A stretch of DNA of 28,774 nucleotides from Basidiobolus heterosporus B8920 (GCA_000697455.1 JNET01034496.1:1-28774); one strand, 5' to 3'. Positions 1-12,353 are shown, counted from the stretch's first letter. Notes: a model not told the origin generated them from the letters alone. Translations and numbers: made by a program.

Positions 1-661
1 AAGACCTAGTACCATTGGGAGTGTGTATGGTGCATTTCCTAATCCAGATATTGTGGTCTTCTAATACAGGAATTGCCCTTATGGAAGTGTGCTAGAGAAA
101 ACCAGTTTTTGCTAAGTTAGTACGCGTATAGGCCAAGATATTCGTAGATGAATTAATATTTATTACAAGTACACATTATATAATGACTAGGGATCTAGTT
201 AACTAGACAGTTTAATGCGGATGTAATGTCATAATACTTTGTTCTAGATTTTCTAGGTACGCATGTCACGTTTTCTGCATTGTACTTGCTTGTAGAGCTT
301 CCTTGAAAGTATAAAATCAAGTACATGTTAAGTCAACAATCATCAACGCTTATTCAGCTGACATTAGCAAAGTATTATTTTAGCGTTTTTGGCTCCCATT
401 CCTTCTTTAGTCTCCTGGCTATTTTCCTTTTTGGGCGAAAGAATTTTCACATTCAAATTCTAGAAATCTTATTGGATACAAGTCTGGACATTTGGCCCGT
501 GATTTGGTGCTTGGCCCTTCTATATAACTCAATACATCTCGTCAACTTCTTTAGAGTTTCTCTCCTTTCCCTTTATTTCATTTTATCATATCATCATTAC
601 CTTTCAAAATTTATGCATTCTTATTCACTTCTACTATACTAAACAAGTAACTAACACCAAC
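1..661 (+). promoter_or_regulatory. 5' flank of the 662 gene, pyrimidine-rich near the start
   Basis: I see no convincing gene here. A 105-codon open frame at 325-642 reads as Leu/Phe/Ser/Tyr-rich low-complexity protein and lies in a CT-rich tract that ends about 20 bases before the next ATG. That pattern fits a promoter or 5' leader of the downstream gene better than a coding exon. Confidence 0.45.
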
Positions 662-1351
662 ATGATACATGCTAATTCCAACACGCCATATCGTGAAAGC
701 TTACCGTCACTTGAGGAAGATCTTGATTCTTCCACCGAGTCGACTACTTCCATTCAAACTGTTGACTCCTCGCTTAAACCCAACTATGTTTCTTTCATTC
801 CACCCGAGTTTCTTTCTCCTAGGTTGGAGAGAAAGCGAACTCTTTGTTATCGCTGGCCCATGTTGCTGATCCGTTGGTTAGTCCTTATTACTAGCATCGG
901 GTCCATCGTATCGGTCTTTCATTTTATCGATACCTGTGGAGTAAGCTCTACCACATGCTGGTTGGCAATCTGTGGAGTTCTATCAACCATAGTTGCAGTA
1001 ATTTACCTGACAAACTGGGCTCGTCGTCGAATTTGTTACCAACCACCAGTTCTACTTGATGCCTCTAAGGCTTTAGACTCTCCAATCAATGAACGGATAC
1101 CATTACTACTATGCCGACCCCATAGACATAGTAGAGCAGCCTTACATTTGCTAGTTCACATGACTTTGTCTTTATTCTGGGCTGGGGCGTTACTCGATCT
1201 ATACCTTCGTCGGAACAGGTGTTACGTTATAAATGGATATTTAGGATGTAGTGTACTTTATCTTTCGACTAGTCTGGTTGTATCCTGCTTGTTAAGCTGG
1301 GTGGCTGCTACCATTCTAATAGTATTGGATATCAAACGCAGAGAGTTTTAA
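662..1351 (+). CDS. orphan four-TM membrane protein
   Basis: This is a single-exon frame of 229 residues starting at an ATG with an A-rich context after a pyrimidine-rich leader. The first 60 residues are Ser/Thr/acid-rich and look disordered and cytosolic. Four hydrophobic segments follow at roughly 66-89, 98-119, 160-182 and 193-222, with a basic RRR loop after the second. This topology resembles small tetraspan fungal membrane proteins, but I see no diagnostic tetraspanin, claudin or MARVEL motif. The short C-terminus is basic. Several Cys residues lie in or near the loops and could form disulphides. The even hydrophobic periodicity and clean termination support a real gene. Function is unknown. 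Confidence 0.6.
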   Translation: MIHANSNTPYRESLPSLEEDLDSSTESTTSIQTVDSSLKPNYVSFIPPEFLSPRLERKRTLCYRWPMLLIRWLVLITSIGSIVSVFHFIDTCGVSSTTCWLAICGVLSTIVAVIYLTNWARRRICYQPPVLLDASKALDSPINERIPLLLCRPHRHSRAALHLLVHMTLSLFWAGALLDLYLRRNRCYVINGYLGCSVLYLSTSLVVSCLLSWVAATILIVLDIKRREF

Positions 1352-1388
1352 AAAGTTGATACTTGATAGCATAATGTCGTTCATTCCT

Positions 1389-1703
1389 TCACTGTACATA
1401 CAATGTGACATGGCCCAATTGTATATATACTCGGATGTATTCTGTTAAATATAAATCCACCCCTTTTAGTATGTAACAACTCTTGTAGTATGTCTCGAAA
1501 GAAATAAATCCTACATTACCAACCATAACCCCCTTGCCCCAGTGCCTTTGAATCAATTTCGTCATTTCCTCGCTGGTTTGGGGAAAGAAATTTTCCAATC
1601 TATCTTGTAATACTCTACTCGGAATATCTCGTGTAAATTCCATGACATGAGGTGACGATAAATCATACATGTTCTCGGCGATCTCTAATAGCGAACGTAC
1701 CAT
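1389..1703 (-). CDS. hypothetical ORF, possibly the last exon of a spliced gene
   Basis: An open frame of 104 codons starts at an ATG preceded in frame by TGA. The middle part, with acidic and amphipathic stretches and the motif QRHWGKG, has plausible protein composition, while the last 30 codons look less convincing. Just upstream on the same strand (about 1710-1850) lie further protein-like frames, one ending in IIAGNSWPM next to a good GTAAGT donor. The true gene may therefore have one or two more 5' exons and a different start. I could not find a splice combination that I trust. No family recognised; it could be spurious. Confidence 0.25.
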   Translation of the reverse strand: MVRSLLEIAENMYDLSSPHVMEFTRDIPSRVLQDRLENFFPQTSEEMTKLIQRHWGKGVMVGNVGFISFETYYKSCYILKGVDLYLTEYIRVYIQLGHVTLYVQ

Positions 1704-2608
1704 TCAAACTTACATGGGCCAACTATTACCCGCTATTATGTCAATTAAATCAACATCAAAAAGCTTAGTAACATTAACAGGTTCTCACACTGAATTTGCA
1801 CTTGATATTTTACTGTCTGGTGATGTCTAGGATGCATAGCATTGACCATGAGGAGTCAAGTAATAATTGTTATGTGATGTGCCAAGTTGGGCTTGATGGC
1901 ATTCTTTGTGCGCAAGTGGTGATATAAAGTAGATCACCTGATTGTATTCTCTAGATTCACAGTACTGTTCAAACCAAACGTGGCATGGATTTGCTAATGG
2001 TGTTGACTAGAGCGGATCATGGGTTAGAATCGAACTCTTTTGTTACACCAGCACAAAGCTTAATCTGTAGCTTATCTTTTGGCGCGTTTTCGTATGTGTA
2101 ACGTTTGTCTTCATAGTGAATGGCTAAATATTATGCAATGACAAAGATATAGACTGCTTTTTCTGGCACTAGTTTGGAAAAAGTATGGATTTTTATGTCG
2201 CGACATCTTCAGATTTCATGCGGAGAAATGAGATTATGATCAATCGATTAACCACTAAATCCCCGGAACGTTCGGAACTTAAATAGGAAACAGTCTCATG
2301 AAGGATTATCGCAAAAGTGGTCGTTACTCAATAACTTGACCTTTTTGATCTCAGTTTATCATGATTTACCCGAATGTTTTTGGATCTAGAACTTTCAAAG
2401 TTCTGGATCAGATTTAATGCCAAGTTGGTCATTGGCAATGCGGGTTCTCCAGGAAAGTGGAATTTTATGTTAGCTTTGGAAGGGATGATCGATTAGCTAG
2501 TGGAGTATAAATATTTATCTGGCGGGCTTGCCTTATTCAACGAGTTTCCAACGTTAATTCCATTTACTTGACGTTCTTAGACTCTTCTGTGACAGTTTGT
2601 ATTGTATT
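1704..2608. other. intergenic, mostly without recognisable genes
   Basis: About 900 bases with no open frame that I trust, apart from possible 5' exon material for the 1389-1703 frame at 1710-1850. The right end is the promoter and leader of the ETF-QO gene, with a TATA-like AT-rich run near 2505-2515 (AGTATAAATATTTA). Confidence 0.4.
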
Positions 2609-4737
2609 ATGGCTTCTTTGAAACTCGGACGAAGCCTTAGTGGTCTATTTTTGACTAAAGCTTCCAACGCTCGGTGTTTCTCGTCTTTTTCGAAAGCTAG
2701 ACCTTTCCCGATTACTGTACAGTCCAAAAATATATTTCGCGAGGTTAAACGTTCTTTTTCAGTTACTTCAGTCAGAGGCTTTGCCACGGAAGAGGAGGAC
2801 CCCACCAAAACGGAGCGCTTCGTTGACGAGACCGATGTTATTATAGTCGGTGGTGGACCCGCGGGGCTATCGGCTGCTATTAGGCTCAAGCAGCTTGCTA
2901 TCAAAGCCGACAAAGAGATCAAAGTGGTTGTTGTGGAAAAAGCTGGAGAAATTGGTGAGCGCGTTGAATGAATGCAGAGGTGTGGTATATTGAGCATATG
3001 CTAACACTCTCCTTTATTGGTGCCCATACCCTGTCTGGTGCCGTACTTGAGCCTAGAGCCTTGGAGGAACTCATTCCAGATTGGGCCGAGAGAGGTGTAT
3101 GTAACTCGTCTAATGATAGCATCCTTTGATTTCTGGGATACTGAGCATTAATTCATTATTGGATTTATTTTTAAGGCACCATTGAACCAACCCGCACTAC
3201 ACGATAAAATGCTCTTCCTGACCGAAAAATTCTCTATTCCAATGCCCCACCCGCCACAGATGTCTAACAAAGGAAACTATATTATTAGCTTGAACAACTT
3301 CACTAAATGGCTTGGTGAGCAAGCCGAAGAACTTGGTGTAGATGTCTACCCTGGTATCGCAGCCAGTGAAGTATGTACATATACAGAAATAGCTATTTGA
3401 AAGCTTAATAACAAGGCCAACAATTCACTTGCGTCAGGTAATTTACGATGAAGAGGGCCGAGTGAAGGGTATCGCCACCAATGATGTCGGTCTAGACAAA
3501 AATGGAAAACCCAAAGTATTTTATTTTTCTTGATTCACTACGTTAGTTCCTAAAATTCACAGTCATTTGCATAAAGGAAAATTACGAGAGAGGCATGGAA
3601 ATCCACGGAAAAGTCACATTGTTCGGTGAAGGCTGCCATGGTTCCTTGACTAAGACACTCTTCCAAAATTTCAATCTACGTGAACATTGCCAGCCTCAGA
3701 CCTACGCTATTGGCTTAAAGGAGGTTTGGGAGATCGACCCCGCTAAGCATGATCCTGGTCTAGTATTACATACCGTTGGTTGGCCAGTTGACTACAAAAC
3801 ATATGCTGGCTCTTTTGTGTACCACATGGAAAACAACCTGGTCAGCATCGGTTATGTCGTGGCTCTTGATTACGAGAACCCTTATCTTAATCCATACAAA
3901 GAGTTTCAGCGGTTCAAACATCATCCCGCCATCAAAAAGTACTTGGAGGGTGGAAAATGTATCTCCTATGGTGCGAGAGCTTTGAATGAGGGTGGCTACC
4001 AGTCTATTCCTAAGTTAGTGTTTCCTGGTGGCGCACTCATTGGATGCACTGCTGGATTTTTGAATGTGCCCAAGATTAAAGGCACTCACACTGCAATGAA
4101 GAGCGGAATGGTAGCCGCGGAAGCAGCCTTTGAGGCGCTTTCTGGTGACCAAACGGTGACTGATCCTATTACACTACATTCTTATGAAGAGAACCTCAAG
4201 AAATCCTGGGTTTGGGATGAGCTTTACCAAGTCCGCAATGTTAGGCCTTCCTTCCATAATCCTCTAGGTCTTTTTGGAGGAGTAATTTATTCCGGTTTAG
4301 ATACACTCTTTTTGAAGGGAAGGGTTCCATGGACTTTCAAACACCCAGCACCCGATTACGCTATGCTCAAACCTGCCAAGGATTGTAAACGTATTGAATA
4401 CCCTAAACCCGATGGCGAAATATCTTTTGAGCTACTTGAGAACTTGGCACGTAGTGGAACTAACCATGCTGAGAACCAACCCGTTCATCTCACCCTGCGT
4501 AACAAAGAGGTCCCTGTCCAGCGGAATTTAAAGGTCTTCGATGGACCAGAGAATCGTTTTTGTCCAGCTAACGTATACGAATATGTTGACGATGAAACCA
4601 AACCAGGTCACAAAAGATTACAAATCAATTCACAAAATTGTTTGCACTGTAAGACCTGTGATATCAAGGATCCTTCACAGAACATCAATTGGACAGTCCC
4701 CGAAGGTGGGGATGGACCTCAATACTCTTACACATAG
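2609..4737 (+). CDS. ETFDH: electron transfer flavoprotein:ubiquinone oxidoreductase, mitochondrial
   Basis: The product passes electrons from reduced ETF (fatty-acid and amino-acid oxidation) to ubiquinone at the mitochondrial inner membrane, using FAD and a 4Fe-4S cluster. Five exons are inferred: 2609-2954, 3020-3096, 3176-3370, 3438-3515 and 3577-4737, giving 618 residues, close to the family length of about 617. The first 60 residues are basic and Ser-rich, as in a mitochondrial leader. The FAD dinucleotide motif VGGGPAG is at 80-86. The four cluster cysteines are at 561, 587, 590 and 593 (CLHCKTC, then [11 protein letters not shown]). GTHTAMKSG and ALNEGG are typical family blocks. The start is the first ATG giving the leader. 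Introns 2-4 are normal GT-AG, but intron 1 ends in TG instead of AG, although its exon junction gives exactly the conserved GAHTLSGA-type block. Identification is firm. Confidence 0.96.
2955..3019 (+). other. ETF-QO intron 1 with a non-AG 3' end
   Basis: The intron starts GTGAGC, has a branch-like GCTAAC followed by a pyrimidine run, and ends TTTATTG before exon 2 (GTGCCCATACC). Splicing here restores the frame (phase 1) and the conserved GAHTLSGA-type segment. No AG at or near this point gives the conserved segment in frame. Either the site is a rare TG acceptor or the sequence has lost or changed one base. Confidence 0.65.
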
Positions 4738-5486
4738 AAACCACCTACTACTACGCCTTTTCTCTGTAAATGTTCAGGACGCTCTTCTTGCCAGTGTTAA
4801 ATAGTTCTTGCTTCTAGTATTTGACATTCAATGTTATGCTCATCTTTTGCCAAACTGATAACTATCATATTCTGAAATAGAAGTTATGTCTCTTCGTATG
4901 CTTTTGATACCTCGTTAGGGAATAAACATGAATAAACTACTGAAGTCAGCGAGATTATTGTCGTGAGAAGTGTGCCAGTTACGAGCAAACGCAACCAAGA
5001 ATAGGTTCAGTGGTAAACCAACGTATGAGGTATTTTAGTAGCTACGTCAATTCATTTGTTTGCTTCATGTTGTGAGGAAGCCTCAATTTATTGGTTAAAA
5101 TTCCTGGGTATCATGATGTTGATGTATTGGCCTCATAGGATTGGAGGAGAATTCGGTATTGGCTAATAATCTTGCAGTCATTTAGCTTAGCCATGTGTAT
5201 CAAGTACACTTGGTGTAAATACTTCAAGCTTACTGCCACCACTAAAGGGTGTTACTACCTATCTATTAAGAAACTTCACTTTATCAATAGAACTCAGGAT
5301 CACTGAGTTAAAGGACCACACTTGGTTGTCTTGATTCTTGTCGACTCTAGTCAGGACCGCCAATATGCCAGTAACAAGTCCAATATCGGTAAAGAACGCT
5401 TCCATTGAAAAAACTCCAGTTTGAGTAAATCCATACTTACCTAATTTAAAACACTCCATTGCCCTTAGAGAAGCACATGGGTAGGA
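4738..5486. other. intergenic: ETF-QO 3' end and mannosidase promoter
   Basis: Two AATAAA hexamers at 4921-4926 and 4931-4936 are candidate poly(A) signals for ETF-QO. A minus-strand frame at 5259-5459 is short and resembles no family I know. An upstream ATG at 5477 opens a short frame that overlaps the mannosidase start out of frame. Confidence 0.4.
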
Positions 5487-7326
<1,840 letters not shown>

Positions 7327-7461
7327 ACTTGCATGATTACATATGTATTTTTATCACGAGAACCAAACGTAAGGTCGAAAAGTCTGGGGTTCTTTATTAA
7401 ATCATTCCATCCCTCATTACTGGTATCCTTTTAGAGAAGTTAATAAAAATATCCTAATTTT

Positions 7462-7911
7462 TCAGGCTTTGAACATACTCTTTATTACTCCCATATCTAT
7501 CTTTATCTGATGTGTGTTGCTCCAGTCATATATTTCCTGTGCTTTTGGTCGAATCTCTGTATCATTCCACAGCTTTAACAGAGTCAACATTCCAGGCGGT
7601 TGCTCCGGATCCCAGGTAATCCCTTTACGACGTAATACTATGAATAGTGAATCCAAAGTCTCTGTAATTTGCTTGTCTTGAAGCGCTCGGCTCACAATTG
7701 GATGATTGGGGTTCAATATATTACTTACCCGAGCATGAGGAGTGGTCTGAAATTGTCGGAGAAAAAGGGATTTGATATGAAGTGGAGTCTTAGCTGGCTT
7801 ACGAACAAGGGTAAGTTTCCGGGTAAAACGAGAATGCGTAGAAAATAAAGGAAATATGACACCCTTGAGAAAGGTGGTAGTGCGTAAGATGCGAGGGACA
7901 ACAAAGAACAT
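7462..7911 (-). CDS. unidentified, probably mitochondrial protein
   Basis: A 149-residue frame with an ATG start. The N-terminus is rich in Arg, Thr, Phe and Leu and lacks acidic residues for about 60 residues (MFFVVPRILRTTTFLKG...), as expected of a mitochondrial targeting sequence. The C-terminal 85 residues are mixed and look folded (HPIVSRALQDKQ, EIYDWSN). No family recognised. A strong donor-like GTAAGTAATAT lies inside the frame near 7725, but the downstream frame reads as protein, so I keep the unspliced model; a hidden intron is possible. AATAAA on the minus strand at 7393-7398 could be its poly(A) signal, within the 3' region of the converging mannosidase gene. Confidence 0.5.
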   Translation of the reverse strand: MFFVVPRILRTTTFLKGVIFPLFSTHSRFTRKLTLVRKPAKTPLHIKSLFLRQFQTTPHARVSNILNPNHPIVSRALQDKQITETLDSLFIVLRRKGITWDPEQPPGMLTLLKLWNDTEIRPKAQEIYDWSNTHQIKIDMGVIKSMFKA

Positions 7912-8234
7912 CCCTTTGGACCGAGATTGTACTCTTTAGACGTTGACCCGAGTGTTATGAATGATGAATGCTTGTTCTTGTTGAACTTCAAAATACCTTG
8001 GTACAAGAAGAATTTTTCCGCAGTTCCATCAGGTTACACGATACACGAGATTACCAAGATTCTTGCATAGATCTAAATGACCAGATGAATTAACATTCAA
8101 TCTCAGTTGAAGCATTTATTATCTTAATATTCTATTCCAATTTTAAATAAATTTTACATATGTAGTGCATATTACTGTTTAGCTGGCGTCGATGATTCTT
8201 CTCCGCAACATCACAATGCTGATATGAGTTTCGT

Positions 8235-9151
8235 TTATAAAATACCCCACAAATCTTCAAGAGCACAGCAGACCTTGCCGCAAGCAACTGAGGCGGACAA
8301 TGGGTATTCACTGATTCCGATCTTCTCGTCAACATATGCGTCGGCAAAATTATCTTCACCGTGGGCTAAAGCACCAATGGAGACCACGAGGTTTTGGTCC
8401 TCAGGAATAGTCTTCACCCACTCAGAGAGACGAACAGTTGGTGCATCAAAGGAGAAACCTGAATGAGCATATGTTAGTATGGATCATTTAGCTGATATAT
8501 TTCATTGGCTCGTACAAATCTTCTTGGAATTGGCTGGGAGGTGATCTGTGATGGGATTTTTGATAACTTTCAAGAGTTTCTCTGAGCCATTGACCGACCG
8601 AATGCTCAATTTATGAAGAAGTTGGACTATATAATACCAAGAAGTTAGAACGCAGAACCATGCCTTTCATAAGGGCATAACTGTTTAATTACCCATAAGA
8701 CCCGAGAAACGCTTGAAAGTTCTAGGAATACGGACGTGTGGATTAACTTCAATTAAAACATTCTTGGCGGTGTGAATGTAAACTTGAAGCAAACCGGCCT
8801 TATTCAGGGGACTGTCTAAGAGAGTAAGAAGACACTATATAAAGTTGAACAAGAATTAAAAGGGGAATTCTTGAAACGACCCTCTGGGACTTGGCAAACC
8901 TGGTGGGTGATATCAGGGCGAGAATCAGCGATATCTTTTCCCATCTTCTTTAAGATTCCTTGATGGTCATCGCAATTGAGGAGTTGATAACGTGCTTCTT
9001 TGTTCTTACCGATTTTGTAAGTTTCAAGACAGGCCGATTCGAGAATAACAATCAAACGACGAGAATTTTCGCGCTCGGCTTTGGTCTTGGGGACCTTAGG
9101 TGCTTTCGGCACCATAAAAGCATCGGTGTCTTTACGCTTAACAGAACTCAT
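8235..9151 (-). CDS. EMG1: 18S rRNA pseudouridine methyltransferase EMG1/Nep1
   Basis: Nep1 is a SPOUT-class enzyme that N1-methylates a pseudouridine of 18S rRNA and is needed for 40S subunit assembly in the nucleolus. Four exons are inferred: 9151-8900, 8834-8693, 8626-8516 and 8458-8235, giving 242 residues (yeast about 252). The N-terminal 30 residues are Lys-rich. Family blocks in order are [32 protein letters not shown] with [43 protein letters not shown] and [15 protein letters not shown], then the SAM-site region [14 protein letters not shown] and [26 protein letters not shown] at the end. Introns are GT-AG. The start at 9151 is the first ATG giving the usual N-terminus; a GTAAGT at about 9222 suggests a possible 5' UTR intron. 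Confidence 0.95.
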
Positions 9152-9764
9152 AGACAGAAAGGTATGAAGTAAGGGGAAAAGCCAAGTCAAACTTCGAAAA
9201 ATACCACTTGCTAAAAACTTACATTGTGCCAATTTTAACCATCTTCAAATCGGAGTACTTTTTTTCTTTCCAGACTGCACTGATCTATTCTTTTTTTTTC
9301 TTTCAGACTTGATATTGATCAGGCTGAATGAATGCTGAATGAATACTTGAATAGATGCTTATATCAATTGGGGTTTGTCTAGTATTTAGCGAAGCCAAAT
9401 CAGATTTTGAGACGGTTGATTTGTCCCTAACTCTATGCACATTAACAACTTAGTAAACTACCCTAATCAAGCTGCATAACGAATGTAATTTTTATTCCAG
9501 TCGTCCATCTCTTAGACACTGAAGCTGAGCTATTTGCAAAGAGATCCCGTACAAAACAACATGCGCTTAAGATTGGTGTATATCAGATAAAGACTAAGTT
9601 TAAATAATCAATTAACTGTCTAAGCTCCGTCCAGGGCCTGGGAATGGGCTAGCTGATGCATTGTTAGGTTGGTTAGAGGAAGCTGTTCGGCTATCACAGA
9701 ATAAACAAGTTTAAATTAGTTGTTATGCAATAACATCAGTTTATATCGCAATGGGCAATTATAT
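9152..9764. other. EMG1 promoter and rhomboid 3' flank
   Basis: No gene seen. The stretch holds two T-rich runs near 9260 and 9290 and an exact 11-base tandem duplication (GCTGAATGAAT twice) at 9323-9344. Confidence 0.5.
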
Positions 9765-10771
9765 TTACATTCCACGTCTAGAGTCTGTATTAGTGCTCGA
9801 TGGGCCTTCTGATGCTTCGGTTTCTTGTTGGAAAGTAGGTAAAAGTCCGTATTGCTCCACACTACGTACAAAGCGTGGATGATTGACAATTCTGGTAAAG
9901 AAGGTTCTTTCTTCTAGCCTTTGGAAATAGTTTGTAGCAGGAATTATAAACTTCAAGAGATTATAGATATCTGTTGAAAATGGTTAGTGCTGCAGGCAAG
10001 GCAACTGTGCAACAGATTCCATGGCTTACATGCATATCCAACGGCCATGGCTATAGACTGGCCCCAGAATAATGCACCAGAAAACAATAGTGAGGTAAGC
10101 AGAAGTAAGAGGGGTGGATATGCAATTGAGGGAATGTTGAATAGCCCACAGAAGCTAAATGCAAATTCAAAGCATCATAAATATCGACATTCCGTTAAAA
10201 AAAGCAATAGAAGGGGTATAATACCTTAGTGGACGAAGAACTCGACATTCCCAAACAATAAGAATAAAGAACAAAGTGCTAGTTCCAGCCAGAAGTCCAG
10301 TCTCGACGAAGGGTAAGAGAGAAACGATGACATATATCGAGGCAGGTAAGAATGTAAACACCACAAAGAAAATATAAAGATAGCGAAATGTTCCCAAAGA
10401 CATCTCAAAATGGGAACTCAACGGAATAAACACGATCATGTTGAGAAAGATGTGAAGAAATCCGACATGTGGGAAAGGATAGGTGATCAGGCGATACACT
10501 TCGAAACAAATTCTATATTAGAAGTGGTAAAGTTTACCATTAGAATATTTAGAACTTTACCCTGTCCAGATTTCACACCTTCGGTCCATAAACCAAGCTC
10601 TGTCGCAAGGTTTAGTTTACCCCAAGTAAATGCGTTTATCGAATAACATGATGCGCAGATTGCAGCTATTCCCAACGTTAATATGGGCATAGTAAGTAGA
10701 TAATTTCTTAACGCCTCAACCCCATAATTAAAAGAATTTCGAACAGCTGGAAGATTGAGTCGTGAAGTCAT
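9765..10771 (-). CDS. RBD2: Rbd2-like rhomboid family protein, probably inactive
   Basis: Four exons are inferred: 10771-10561, 10498-10225, 10154-10030 and 9970-9765, giving 271 residues. All introns are GT-AG. The first TM is near 25-50, and the block VYRLITYPFPHVGFLHIFLN at 71-90 is typical of fungal Rbd2-type rhomboids. About six membrane segments are visible. The catalytic-serine region reads AGTST (Ser144), so a G-x-S is present. In the last TM, where active members have a Gly-His pair, the sequence reads FWGQSIAMAVGY, with Gln194 in place of His. Proteolysis is therefore doubtful, and the protein may be a rhomboid pseudoprotease of Golgi/ER membranes. The C-terminal 60 residues are hydrophilic. 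The ATG at 10771 is the only good start. The fold call is firm, orthology to Rbd2 moderate. Confidence 0.85.
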
Positions 10772-11116
10772 CAAACAGGTTTCAAGAATTAACGGAACAC
10801 TTTTCGGTTGAAATTAGAGGAACAGAAAAAGGAAGCAACTAAGTATACTTGACGTAAATACTTGGTCAAAATTGAAGTATTGGTTATTCGTGGCGGACTG
10901 CGTTATTAGACATGATACAATTAGGAGAATGAGGGCACCAAATTTGGTGAAGGGAAAAGGGGGCACTCACTAAACAAACCCGGATGAAAGTGACCCATTA
11001 AATATTGAATTGTTTAGCTGGTTTGTGTATTGTAAATCAATGAGGTGGATGGTGCTGGTTGATGGTGCTAGTGCTGGTGCTGGTGGATGGATTCATAATA
11101 TTACATGCAGGTTCAA
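10772..11116. other. intergenic with a short GGTGCT-type microsatellite
   Basis: A degenerate tandem tract of TGGTGC/TGGTTGA/TGGTGG units occupies about 11045-11090. The rest is the rhomboid promoter and the carrier 3' flank. No gene seen. Confidence 0.6.
11045..11090 (+). repeat. degenerate TGGTGC microsatellite
   Basis: Imperfect 6-mer repetition (TGGTGC with TGGTTGA and TGGTGGA variants) can be read directly. It lies downstream of the carrier gene and outside coding sequence. Confidence 0.7.
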
Positions 11117-12353
11117 CTAGTGCTTATTAATCAGCTCTAAGTCATGTTCAAATTCATTTCGAAGATACTCGAAACAGAGAAGCCCAAGAGAGGAAGCTGG
11201 TACAGCTCTCAGGGCATTGCTTACTACGCCCTTGAAAAGGAACTCTTGATAGCCCTTTTTATTTCCCAGTCTGATACACTCTCGAATGGTTTCCACATAC
11301 GTGGTACGAGTACGGTATTTAACTTCAGCCTGAGATGCCTTGACAAAGAAGACTTTGCGGATTCTTTCGAATGGATGATCAACGGCTTGATAGAATATTG
11401 CTGCTAGTGCTCCAGATCCAAGAACAAGTAAAGGCTGGACCCAGAACTTAGGCTTGACTGGCTGTACATTGGGATCAGTTAATTCCCTGTCACGATTTGC
11501 GTGGTCTATCGCCATCCTGTATCCTTGTTTTTTAGCTAACTCAAAAACACCAAAGAATATTCCATACCCCAACGAATCCTACATTTCTGTTTGTTAGTGA
11601 ATCGAGATGAAATTTCCATGGACCGTTGCTTACCTTGACAAGAGTCAGCCCTAGTCCACGATATAGAGTTGCAACCCCTAGCTCTCGGACCATACTTTTT
11701 GTATAGGCCATAACACTCCTAAACTTCCCATCAATCATTTCTTGAACATGGAATCTTGCTTGTATTGAGTCTAGTGGTGTTGCTATTGTAGACGAAACGG
11801 CTCCTGCCAGTGCTCCAGCAACAAAAGCATTGCCGAAAGTTCTATACCCAGAGGGATTAAGCCCCGACTCGGGGTCTAAAGATAATAGTGTTGCTGTATA
11901 CACAGTAAACAGAGAAACACCAACGGCTGTATTGGCCAGCAAAGGAGGAAGAATGTACCGATGAATAATGTCAAACTGTGCGAAATTATATGAGTATTAA
12001 GAGAAATAAAAGTAAACCATTATGTCGTTTCATACCCCGCCGTATTTGACCGCGGTAGAAATCATGCCAATGGAAGTGCGATACCCCATACGCTCCTTAG
12101 GTGGTATCAAAGCTTTTACAACACCAAGGTAATCCACCCTTAAAGGTCTAAACAACTAAAATTCGAATTTGATAAGCAACCATATAGGCTGAAAATAGCC
12201 CCTATCCTAGCTGACCTTTAACGGCGTTTTATACCAAAAATAAAGTGGTTTCATAATGACGGCTCGTACGATTCCACTGGTTATTCCGATATCTTTAGGA
12301 CGTTTGGTATCCGAATCAAAGTCGAAATCACTTATATATAGTTTGGTATTCAT
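11117..12353 (-). CDS. mitochondrial carrier (SLC25) family protein
   Basis: Four exons are inferred: 12353-12235, 12138-12036, 11975-11634 and 11578-11117, giving 341 residues, within the usual SLC25 range. Repeat 2 has the signature PLDSIQAR at 141-148 after the GALAGAVSSTIAT helix and before YRGLGLTLVKDSLGYG. Repeat 3 has PFERIRK at 257-263 after GSGALAAIFYQAVDH. Repeat 1 (before about residue 105) is degenerate: KPLYFWVDYL lacks the P-x-[DE]-x-x-[KR] motif, although RYILPPLLANTAVG resembles the even-numbered helix. This suggests a fungal-specific carrier, possibly with altered transport. Substrate cannot be told. Exon 1 is the weakest part: intron 1 was placed so that exon 2 stays in frame (phase 2, GTATAA donor), and an upstream exon is possible. 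Confidence 0.85.

Noticed and set aside
325-642. 105-codon plus-strand frame
   Set aside because: Low-complexity Leu/Phe/Ser/Tyr composition in a CT-rich leader, ending just before a better start; reads as promoter/UTR.
2020-2045. tRNA T-arm-like sequence (GTTCGATTC on the minus strand)
   Set aside because: The flanking bases do not pair into a 5-base T stem, and no D arm, anticodon arm or acceptor stem can be drawn.
7422-7432. GTATCCTTTT, a U12 GT-AG donor consensus
   Set aside because: It lies in the gap between two convergent 3' ends with no exon to splice and no U12 branch site downstream.
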